Shown here: piece after piece, positions 33,788-43,360 of the stretch
How the letters are laid out: each line of letters begins with the position of its first letter
How positions within the stretch are numbered: the stretch's first letter is position 1
Source: Bilabrum cf. latius
Lineage: Eukaryota > Bigyra: Bicosoecida > Bigyra > Bicosoecida
Direction of reading: 5' to 3'
DNA length: 64,000 nt
NCBI GenBank assembly: GCA_965178125.1
Contig: OZ237749.1
Coordinates: 1,116,001-1,180,000 of the forward strand
Translations under genes and position numbers: made by a program
Notes under the pieces: model-generated
The model's input: only the letters and a program-made list of their open reading frames with translations
Databases searched by the model: none
What the model was told of the DNA's origin: nothing

Positions 33788-34609
33788 ATGTTCACAGGGA
33801 TAGTGGAAGAGATGGGCACTGTAATTTCTATGGAGGAGCGCGATGATCTGCTTCTTTGGGATAATACGAAGGGGAAAGGATGGGTTTTACGAGTAGAGGC
33901 CGGAAAGACTCTAGAAGGATGCACAATCGGATGCAGTATTGCCGTCAATGGGACCTGCTTGACCGTGACTTCGTTCGATGGCACGTCATTCACCTTTGGT
34001 GTAGCTCCAGAGACTCTGAAGCGAACAAATATTTCTGATTTGAAGAAAGGCGATAAAGTTAATCTTGAGCGCTCGGCCAAACTCGGGGATCCAGTTGGTG
34101 GACACAACGTGCAAGGTCATGTCGATGAATGCGGCAGAATTCTTTCAAAAACGAAGGATAAGGACAGCCTATGGATCAAGGTTGAAGCGAGCTGGGAATT
34201 GGTTCGGCTCATGGTGCCCAAAGGCTACATTGCCTGCGATGGCACAAGTTTGACGGTAGTGGACGTGCATCTGGGCTCTCAGGACGGCAATGAGCCGAGC
34301 TGGTTCTCATTTATGCTAATTGAGCATACTCAGAAGGCAGTTGTGATCCCATCACGGCCGGTGGGTGGCAAGGTGAATCTAGAGGCAGACATCGTAGGCA
34401 AGCATATCGTGCGGGCCCTGGACCAGAGAGAGGCCGCAGCTGGACCTGCCAGTAGGTCGGAGGGACAGCCCCGCAGTCAGCTCGGCATGAACGTCTATCA
34501 GGTTGCACTGGTGGGCTTCCTTGCGGGGGCGGTAGGTGGGGTGCTCGCGCTGGCGCTCGCTCAAAGCGCACGGGTTGGACACGGTGGAGCAGCACCCGCG
34601 CGTAAGTGA
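33788..34609 (+). CDS. RIB5: riboflavin synthase with C-terminal membrane segment
   Basis: Makes riboflavin from two 6,7-dimethyl-8-ribityllumazine molecules. Single exon, 273 residues, start MFTGIVEEMGTV exactly at the universal N-terminus. Two tandem lumazine-binding barrels are complete: first GCSIAVNGTCLTV, GVAPETLKRTN and GDPVGGHNVQGHVDE, second GYIACDGTSLTVV, FSFMLIEHTQ and VNLEADIVGKH. The usual enzyme ends here (~210-220 residues). This one adds ~45 residues with a hydrophobic span (VALVGFLAGAVGGVLALALA) followed by a short basic tail, so it is probably tail-anchored. There is no TAG in frame; the stop is TGA. A GTG-led extension upstream is open but unlikely to be used. Confidence 0.9.
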   Translation: MFTGIVEEMGTVISMEERDDLLLWDNTKGKGWVLRVEAGKTLEGCTIGCSIAVNGTCLTVTSFDGTSFTFGVAPETLKRTNISDLKKGDKVNLERSAKLGDPVGGHNVQGHVDECGRILSKTKDKDSLWIKVEASWELVRLMVPKGYIACDGTSLTVVDVHLGSQDGNEPSWFSFMLIEHTQKAVVIPSRPVGGKVNLEADIVGKHIVRALDQREAAAGPASRSEGQPRSQLGMNVYQVALVGFLAGAVGGVLALALAQSARVGHGGAAPARK

Positions 34610-34699
34610 AGTACTCATAGATCTTCAATTTGCCCTCTACTCGTTTACCAAACAGTATTTATCGCTTGAACACATGGACCTGATTGGGCTTAATCTACC

Positions 34700-34791
34700 A
34701 GCCTCGGAGGGTGCTCCTCGCCACGTCAGGGTGCACTGCATGCAGAGTCAGCCTCGGAGGGCCCTCCTCGCCACGTCAGGGTGCACTGCAT
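34700..34791. repeat. direct duplication spanning the stop of the C2-WW-PDZ gene
   Basis: A ~42-bp unit (AGCCTCGGAGG to GTGCACTGCAT) occurs at 34700-34741 and again at 34750-34791, with two mismatches. The right copy encodes the last codons and stop of the C2-WW-PDZ gene. The left copy lies just past the stop and would encode nearly the same tail. Confidence 0.9.
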
Positions 34792-36824
34792 ACGGGTCTT
34801 CAAAGGTGAGCAGCACCGGCCGCCCGGCGCCGATGAGCGCCGCGGTGGTCGAGTCGAGGTCCCACCGCAGAGTGGTGCCTCCGTTGATCTCCACCAGGTG
34901 GTGGCCCATCTGGATGCGGCCCTTGCTCAGCCGCGCGATCATGCCGTGGGGGTCCACGGACTTGATCACCGCCCCCATGTTGCTGCCTGAGTTCCTCCTC
35001 CCTGAAGGCACCCGCCTGGACATGGCAGTGCGGTCCAGCCCCTCCTTGCGCCCGCTCCAGTTCACGTCCAGGTGCAGACCCAGGGGGCCCCCTTCGTGCA
35101 CATCCACCTTGTAGAACCGCTCCGTGGGCAGCTGCCACGCAGACGATCGCAGCGCGTGGTTCAAGAAATACACCCGGCCAGAAGCGTCTACCGCTCGCTC
35201 CCAGGTCGGGGGCAGGGGCACTGCTGGAGACGCGGCAACTGGCGCGGGGACGGGGGCGGGGGTGGGGGTGGGCCTGCCAAAGCCCCCAGTCGCACCCGCC
35301 CCCGCGCCCGCGCCCATCATCATCCCAGGCCCTACCCCGAACGTGGGCCTCCCTCCCCCCACCCCGCCAGGCCCCCCGCCGTAGTAACCGCCCCCTGACC
35401 CAGCTGGGGGGACCCCCGCCCCCGCCCGCACCGGCTCCATGCGGGCCCCATACGCCGCCGCCCCTCGAGCCACGGGTGACGGAGGGCCCGACCCAGCGAA
35501 CACAGCCGCCCCGCGTGCTGCTGCTGCTGCGGCTGCCGCCCCACCCCCGGCCCCGTACCCGAAGCCCATGGCACTCCTCCCCGCCGCCCCTATGGGAGAG
35601 GCGAACGGGCCCCCAGCACCCCCGCCCGCAGCAGAGGCACCCCCTCGCGCCACAGGGCTCACACCGCCCCGAGGTCCAGGCCCGAAGGCCCCCACCGGTG
35701 AGGCCATGCCAGAGGCGCTCGCTCGCGCAGCGTGTGAGGCGGCAGCGGGGGGCCCTCCTGCAGCGGTGCGGTACCGGATCGAGTCCGCGGGGAGGCGCGC
35801 ATGCTGGTGCCATAGTGTTGCGTCCTTGATAGAAGTTCCGTGCCTCACCCCCGAGGTCATCTGCACGTAGTAGGGCACGTCCCGGGCCTCCACCGAGACG
35901 GTGACGGCACGGCCCTAGGTGGCAGGGCTGCCCACTCCCGACTCTGTGGTGAACGGGTAGGTGCCTCGGATGGCCCGCTTGCCGTCATCCCTGCCTCCGT
36001 CCCCTGCTTTTCCAGCGGCCATTTCCCTCAGCGGCACTCGGGCCATCCCTAGGTCACTCCCCTCCCGTGGCGAGTGTAGCCAGACGATCACTTCGGCTTC
36101 GTCCAGCGCCGCCGGCGGGTCCTCCCCCGCTTCGGTACGGCGCATCATCATCCATTCGCGCCACACCCGGAAAGAATCGCTGGTCACGACGCCCGCCGGC
36201 AGACTTGTTCGCGACACAGACCCCAGGCTATCTTTGCCTGAGAGTCGCAGGCCGTAGTCGAGTCGGAGCTGCAAGCTAGGATCCACGCCCTGCAGGGCCA
36301 TGCGCAGCACTTGTAGCTCCACCCGGGTAACGTGCACGATGCGAGCCATGAAACTGATGCGACCGTGCACAAAGTCGCCGTCCCTGAGGTCGAGAACATG
36401 GGCTTGGGGACCCGTGCACAGAGACCTCAGGTCTACCTTGCACTTCCCAATAAACGTGTTAGAAGTCCAGCTATTCTTATCGTATACGCTCAGTTTAAGA
36501 ACTTTTCTCTTCAGCTACGACGCGTACTTGGTGCTATACTCGAACTCGAACTCAGAAGACCAAGCTGGATTCTATGTGTTAGGTCTAGCATCCGTCTGCT
36601 TTTCGTAGTACCCATCGAAATCTACCTGCAAATGCATAGGTTGGGAGCTACAAGCACCTACGGTCTCGCCTCAGTTCACAGCACAGCGATACGAATGCAA
36701 GCCACCTTCTGTCACATACCTTTACGAATGGATCCAGCTTCTCTGCCGCCCCAGACCCAGTAGTGGACAGATTAAATGCAGTGAGCTGATACAATTTGAC
36801 GCGAAGCTTGGTTGTGCTGGACAT
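34748..36824 (-). CDS. C2-WW-PDZ domain protein
   Basis: 660 residues in exons 36824-36720 and 36625-34748 (94-bp intron, phase 0). The N-terminus is a C2 domain: KLRVKLYQLTAFNL, LDPFVK joined across the intron to VDFDGYYE, NPAWSSEFEF, LSVYDKNSWTSNTFIGKC. C2 domains bind membranes, often with calcium. The middle is a second beta-rich segment and a Gly/Ala/Pro-rich linker. A WW domain (LPPTWERAVDASGRVYFLNH...SAWQLP) and a PDZ-like domain (PLGLHLDVN, GAVIKSVDPHGMIARLSKGR, LVEINGG) end the protein. TAGs are at 36572 (within T-Q-NPAW of the C2 fold), 36515 and 35915. The stop is TGA. I know no named family with this order; a membrane scaffold is inferred. Confidence 0.78.
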
Positions 36825-37062
36825 CCTAGTGGTGGGGCTTCGGACTGAGGGGTGGCGGGCGCGACCACCTCCAAGGTAAGCTCCGAGTCCGACGGATGGA
36901 TCCTGGCATGCTGGTGCCAGTGGTGGTGGGTGGTGCCAAAACAGTGGGGAATACCAGCACTGCCTTCAGATACAAGGTGTAAACGGGACCAGCACGCGCT
37001 CGCGTTCTACGAAAGATTCTCTTTCTTTGTTTTTCTTCAATGCAAGAGGTCACTCACCACGC

Positions 37063-38809
37063 TCAGCTGGACCGCGACTTCTTGGCCGCGCCGCCCTCAT
37101 CGTCCATGCTCAGCTTGCGCTTCTTGCTCTTCTTGGCCGACTTCTCTTTCTTCTCCTTCTTCTCTTTCTTCTCCTTTTTGTCCTTCTTCGAGCTCTTCTT
37201 CGAGCTCTCTGGCGCGGCAGACGCGGACGGGGTCACGGCACTCGAGGACGACGAGGCCGGTGTGGCGGGGGCTGCCGACGACGAGGACGAGGGCGTGCTG
37301 GGGGCCATGGCCGCCTGCCCATCTGCACCCTTGATCGCGGGCTGCGTGGCGTACCACTCGGCAGGGGTCTTGTCATTGGGCCTTCCGTGCTTGTCGAGCA
37401 GCCCCTGCTTGATGAGTCCCTTCTTCTTCTGCGCCACAGGGCCCATGCCCCACCTGCGGGGATACGTGTCTCTCTCCATGATGACGCGCTTCACCTTGCA
37501 CACCACGCCGTGGTCTACAGTGGCCATCACACTCGTGGTCATCTGCGCCACTCCCACTGCCACCGCCTCGCCCTTGGTGGTCATGATCACGACCTCCTCG
37601 CCCACACCAATGTCGTCCGCGAACCGAAGCAGCCCGGGGATCATCAGCTTGGCGCCGTAGCACACAGCGTTGACGGCCGAGTCCTTCACCACCACCCGCT
37701 TGTACCCCGTCAGTAGCAGCTCCAGGGGCTTGATGACCCTCCGCAGGTAGGTCTCGTCCTTTTCCCTAGTCTCGACCCACTTGGCGTCAAGCACGTCGTG
37801 CATCGTCACCAGGTGCTTGGTCTCGTCCATTGCGCCCGACCGCACGCGCCTCAGCTCCTCCATGTGCCCTCCTGCCCCCGTGAGCATGCCCAGGTGCACG
37901 CACAGGGTACGGATGTAGGTGCCCGCCTCACAGCTGACCCAGAACACGCCCATCTTGCGCTCGGGGTCGAACTCGATCAGCTTGCTCTTGTAGATGGTGC
38001 GCACGCGCAGCTGCCTCTTCACCGCAGCGATGACCGGAGGCCGCTGGAAGAGCGCCCCGGTGAGAGTCTCAATGGCCCTGGCCATGCGCTCCTGGCCGCC
38101 CTCGAGCTCCTTGTGCAGCCGCAGCACGGCCACGTACTCCTTGCCGGCCCCCTGCTGGGACTTGACCAGGCGGGTGGCGCGGTCGATGCACACAATCAAG
38201 CAGCCCGTCACCTTGGGGTCCAAGGTGCCGGAATGACCGGTCTTGTCAACTCGCAGGATGCGCTTGATCCAAGCAACCACCTCGTGGCTCGACGGGTTCG
38301 ACGGCTTGTCGAGGTTGATCACACCCAGGTGCACGTACTCGTCCAGAGGGCGCTTCAGAGGAGAGCAGCCGCTCGGAATGGGAGTATAATGAGAGGTGCG
38401 CACATTCAACTCATCGTAACGCTTCAATAGCAGCGGCCAGTTCGCGGTATCCAGCTTCTTGCCGGGAGCCCCTGGCTTCACGACGAAGTCCCCAGCCAAT
38501 TGTTGGTCTCCAATCATAGAAGCTGCGGCACTAGTGTTGCAAAATCAAGGTTTAGATGTGGTGGGACTGAAACGCAAACTGCTGCTGGGTTCTATCGCGT
38601 GTGCAAACTTGAAGTGCACAAGCAGGCTGCACGATTGGTTTCCTCCTGCTCTCAACATTAATCTCTACACCATCTTCGTCCCATACAACTGCTATTTATG
38701 CTAAATGTTCAGTTACTCACCCATAATTCAGATAGTAGGCTGCTCCTTTCCAAAGAAATCGCTCTGTTGCAGCTCGTCGGCTGTGTTGTCTTGATTTGCG
38801 GAACTTCAT
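37063..38809 (-). CDS. DKC1: dyskerin/CBF5, H/ACA RNA-guided pseudouridine synthase
   Basis: Catalytic subunit of H/ACA snoRNPs, which pseudouridylate rRNA in the nucleolus. The main exon is 38530-37063; a first exon at 38809-38721 is inferred from matching phase and a GTGAGT donor. Motifs: [41 protein letters not shown], the catalytic aspartate loop [14 protein letters not shown], and [18 protein letters not shown] domain follows ([19 protein letters not shown]). The C-terminus is a Lys-rich nuclear/nucleolar tail ending AAKKSRSS. The stop is TGA and there is no TAG in frame. It is divergent from USP14 with ~80 bp between. If exon 1 is wrong, translation would start at the ATG at 38517. Confidence 0.93.
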
Positions 38810-38889
38810 CACCCTCGCGCGGCGTCCACCGCGGCGCCCTCGCAAGGTTCCGCTGCATTGGACGATCCCCACGTATTTCGTCAAGTACC

Positions 38890-40965
38890 ATGCCGAAGTT
38901 TTCGACAACGTTGAAGTGGAAGAAGGAGAAATTTACAAATTTTGAGGTCGACACAGACGGAGGCTTGAAAAATCTTCAAGACTCTATCTAGGAGACTACT
39001 GGTGAGAGGCCCGTGGCTTTTGAACGGGCTTGGTGGCGGTGCTCGCACTAAATTTCAGCCAATTTTTGATTCGGCGGTCGATGCAACGGGCGCTATAATG
39101 TTTCCTCTCCTACTCCTAGTGCGTCTTGTTGGACAACACTTCTTTGTGCAGGCGTTCCCGCCGCCAGGCAAAAGCTCACCTGCAAGGGCGGGTGGCGAGG
39201 CGTGCTCAAGGACGATGACACACTTAGGTCCGCAAGCTTGAAGAAGGGTAGTTTAGTGGTTCTACTTGGGACGGCTGAGCCAGGACTGAAGCGAGTCGCG
39301 GCACCGGTAAAGTTTGTGGAGGACGAGGTTGCCGGCGCGACCGATGGCGTTGTCGCGCTCCCGGCCGGCTTGGACAACATGGGGAACACTTGCTACATGA
39401 ACAGTACCTTGCAATGCCTCCGTGCAATCCCCGAGCTCAGCGAAGTGCTGAAGTCTCTTGGGCGGGCTGAGGGGGCGGCAGTGCAGCGCGCCGCCAGACA
39501 GGCCGCCGTGCAATCGCTCCACGGGGCGGACCACCGGATCCTCGCTCCCTCCTTCGGCCGGCTGCTCGAGGCTATGGAGTCCAAGCAGGGAGACTCAGTT
39601 GCCCCCGCCGAGTTCCACGCCCTGCTGCGTGCTTGTTACCCTCAGTTCGGGGAGCGAGCGGGCGGTGGTGGCGGCAAGATGGCGGCTCTGATGGCCAAGG
39701 TGGGCGCGGGGGCATTCCAGCAGCAGGACAGCGAGGAGTTTCAGACTGCGCTGCTGAATGCGCTGGCAGAGGCCACAGTGGACAAGAAGCAGCCCCCGCA
39801 CGTGCGCCAGCTGGCTCCCCCTGTTGCGGGCAGCCGGCCCAACGTGATCGACACGTTGCTCGGGCTGCAGATGGAGGAGCGACTCGAGTGCATGGAGGCC
39901 CCGGAGGAAGAGCCCTCGGTGCGGCAGGAGCTTGCCCGGAGGGTGGTGTGCAACATCCAGGGGGGCGGGGGTTCCACGGTGCAGGTGAACTACATCAACG
40001 AGGGCATCAAGCTGGCCCTGGAGGGGGAGGTATCCAAGTAGTCACCCACCCTCGGCAGGGAGGCGGCGTACAGGCGGGTGCAGCGCATTGCAAGGCTGCC
40101 CAAGTACCTTTGTGTCCAGTTCATGCGCTTCTTTTGGAAGCGTGCGGGTTCCTCTGCTCCTTCCTCTGCGGCGGGGGGCGTGAAGACCAAGATCATGCGC
40201 AAGGTGACCTATCCGGCGGACAACCTGGACATGATGGACTACTGCACCCCCGCAGTGCGGGACGAGCTCAAGCGCAGGCGTGACGAGGCCAGGAAGGCCG
40301 AGGACGATGCCCTAGAGAAGCGGCGCAAGGAGATGGAAGGAAAGGCCAAGGGCGAGGGAGAGGGAGAGGGCGAGAAGGGAGTGGATGCCAAGGGCGGCGA
40401 GCGCGAGGACGGTGCTGCCGCGGGTGGTGCAGGGGATGGGCAGGCGGCCATGGAGACGGGCAGCGCCGATGGGGACGGCATGGACGAGGATGAGCTGGCA
40501 GCAGCGATCGCGGCTAGTATGTCCGACATCGGTGTGGAGGCCGACGGCGGGGCCTCCAGTGGGTCTGCGCCCATGGACGGAGACGGTGAGGGAGCCGCGG
40601 AAGCAGTGGCTGAGCCCACTGATCTCGTGGGAGTGGGGCTGCCGGATGGATTCCTGGGCATGTACGAGCTCTTCGCAATCGTGACACACGTGGGTCGCAG
40701 CGCGGACGGCGGCCACTACATGGGCTGGGTGAGGCAGGAGGGCAGCAAGGACGGGTGGCTGCTCTTCAACGATGACGTGGTGGAGCAGTGCAAGACCGAG
40801 GACGTGCTGCTGCTGAGTGGCGGTGGGGACAGGGACATGGCCTATATGGTCTTCTACCGGGCCAAGGGGGGATCGGACTCCACTGAGGGGGCCAAGGGCG
40901 AGAGCAAGGGCGAGAGCAAGGGGGCCGCCACAGGCGGGGCCGCTGCTGCTGAGGCGGGCAAGTAA
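38890..40965 (+). CDS. USP14: USP14/UBP6 proteasome-associated deubiquitinase with a UIM-like insert
   Basis: Removes ubiquitin from substrates at the proteasome. Exons are 38890-39001 and 39152-40965 (150-bp intron), 641 residues. Residues 1-80 are the ubiquitin-like domain (MPKFSTTLKWKKEKF, CKGG...LKDDD). The catalytic Cys is C118 in NMGNTCYMNST; the His box is RSADGGHYMGWVRQ; the Asp/Asn region is LFNDDVVEQ. TAG 40039 falls in EVSK-Q-SPTLGREAAY, where animal USP14 has KQSPTLQR, so Gln is the natural reading. TAG 38989 ends the UBL exon (DSI-Q-ETTG). An insert near residues 482-496 (MDEDELAAAIAASMSD) looks like a ubiquitin-interacting motif. The stop is TAA. Confidence 0.94.
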
Positions 40966-41176
40966 TTTAAAAGCGTTTGCGTAGGTGACTTGAATTCAAG
41001 TGTCATGGTTTCATTTCGGCACATCAAATCCTCCGATTCCCCTCGTCCACCCAGATCTCGGTAAATTCCGGCCACACGCTAGGCGGCTCCGCCCTGTAGG
41101 GGCACGGGTGTATGTCGAACATTGAAGTCGAAGCCGCTCGCCGACACATCAAAGCGTCCCATCATCAGACCTGGGA

Positions 41177-43228
41177 TCAGTCCAGCTCTGACATGGCGTT
41201 TGTCACGCTCTCAGGGACCCCACCTGCCGCATCCAGACCGACAGAATCCACGTCGTCCAAGTCGCCGCCCCCGACCCCTGCGCCACTGGAAGGTCCACCA
41301 GTCTACGCGCCATCCACTGCGGCAGCTGTCTGTGGCTCCGGGGCGGGCAGCGGCCTGCAGTAGAACTGCCAGAGGTCCAGCAGCACGAGCCTCCGCTCCG
41401 TCGCAGAGAGATACACCCACAGCCACTCGCAGGCCGCCCGCTGCTCGGGCCCGAGCCGCGCTGCAGTGGCGTGCAGGTGCTCCAGCACGTCGATCTGAGG
41501 GGCAGGCGCATCGCTCCCACCCGCCGCCGCGGAATCACCAGCAGGACTCGGGCCAGCGCTCGCACTGGCTCCGTTGCTGCTGCTGCTGCCTGCCGCCGCG
41601 CGAGCTGCTGCGAGTGCCTTGGCCTGCACGGCCCACTCGTCACACAGAGGGGCCACCCCCGGACCCGCTTCCTGTCCAAGCGCCTGCCACGCCAGCAGCC
41701 ACCCCTTCGGCACGGCTTTCTCCACGGCCGCGTAGTTGTGCAGCGGGAGGTCGGTGGCCCCGCGGGACCCGGCCCTGAAGGCGGCCGGCATCTCCCACGC
41801 ACTCTCGCCCTCGGTGCGGCTCGCGCTCGCCCCGAAGCCCAGCCCCCGTGCCACGCCCATGGCCAGGTCCTCCGGGGCCCCGATGACTGGCAGCCCCTGT
41901 CCGTGCGGGCCATGCCGGAGGGCAGCAGCGAGGTTGGCAGCGATCCTGCCCTCAAGCTCTGTCTCGGCATCGGTGCCGGTGCCGGTGCCGGTGCTTTCCG
42001 TGCCCTCCGACGCCGACGCCGACCTGCGCAGGAGAGGGGATACACGATCCGCCAGGGAACAACGAAGGAGTACGGCAGCGACTCCGGCTCTGCGGGAGCA
42101 GTCCACACCCTCGTCTACAGCCCCAGCCCCAGCGTCCCCGTCCGCCGCACGACCCCTCGACTCGTTCCACAGCTGGGCGATGGCGCACAGCCGCGTTGGC
42201 AGGCCCGGTGACGCCGCCAGAGACAGAGCCAGAGCCCTGCCGCCCTGTGGCTGTGCTACGGCGAGCCCAGGAGCATCGCCAAGGGCTTTGGGTGGGCCCA
42301 GCGCATCTGTAGCGGCGGGCTTCGCCAGCCAGAGTCCCCGCAGAGCGTCCTGCTGCAACTTGGCGCAATATCCCGCAAACTTGCTCGTTGCGGCGGGGTC
42401 AGATGATTTGCCCGCATCAGCCCTAGTCTTGGCCTCAACTGCTTCCACGAATGCCAGAGCAGCCGCCTGCGAAGCTGCTGCGGTTGTCAGGGTCTGCGTG
42501 CTCGCGAGCCAAGACGTTCGGGATGCCGAGGCGCCACTGGGTGGCAGATGCGGGGCATCGGAATTAGAACTGAGGCCCTAGTACCACGGACCCTCGCTTG
42601 AGGCGTCAAGTGATTCTAGCGCGGGTGCTGTTGACGTCGCCGGCAGCATAGCGAGCTTGCTCCGTAGGCCACTTGACGATGAAATCAGACCGGCCCTTGC
42701 CTTTTTGAGACCCTCTACTAGGTCTAAAGTGTGTGATTCAGCCTCAAGACATTTCTGGGCTGCGTACAGACTCCTATACAATCGGATTCCAGCCTTCGCC
42801 CAGAGGGGCCGCAGAGCCACCGCCGTACCAGCATCCGACAGGGCGCTTGCCGTCATCATGGCTCTCGTCTTGGCATCTCCAGAAGCACCTGCTACAGATG
42901 ATATCAATGCAACCGTTGCTGCTGATCGATTCGCGAGGTTGACAGCCAACTGATGCCGAGCTGGCGATCCAGCGGCATTCATTGCTGCTTCTGCTTCCCT
43001 TGCTGCAGTCGTAAACTGAATTATGGCCTCAATCCAACTCTTTTTCTTGAAATGCTCATTTCCTTTGTCTTTTTCGCGTATCGACCTCTTAACAGTGCCG
43101 TCAGGTTTACTCGATAGAACGGAGGACAACTGAGTGCCAGCGGGGTTCGCGCATACGAAATCAACCATGGCGGGCAACAGCGCAGCAACATCCTATCCGA
43201 CAGCTTCAACATGTTTTACGTCTGACAT
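41177..43228 (-). CDS. TPR-containing protein of unknown function
   Basis: 683 residues, single exon, ATG at 43228, TGA at 41177. TAGs at 43193, 42578 and 41303. The N-terminal ~200 residues contain a tetratricopeptide-like block (REKDKGNEHFKKKSWIEAI, NLANRSAATVAL, DAGTAVALRPLWAKAGIRLY), typical of chaperone cofactors or SMYD-like adaptors. The remaining ~450 residues are Ala-rich and helical, with a compact end (ACEWLWVYLSATERRLVLLD, LWQFYCRPLP) that I cannot assign. The upstream ATG was chosen because the 20 residues it adds are in frame through one TAG and look protein-like (VEAVG-Q-DVAALLPAMVDF). Confidence 0.7.
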
Positions 43229-43360
43229 CCTGGACAATGTTTAACGGCACGTTCACCGAGATTGTGGCGGGAGGTGTGTGGCCCCAGCTGGCGGTCGCAC
43301 GATTCCGGGCTGAACAACCAGCCAGCTGTTGCAAGCACATGTCTTCTCTGCACTCGCCAC

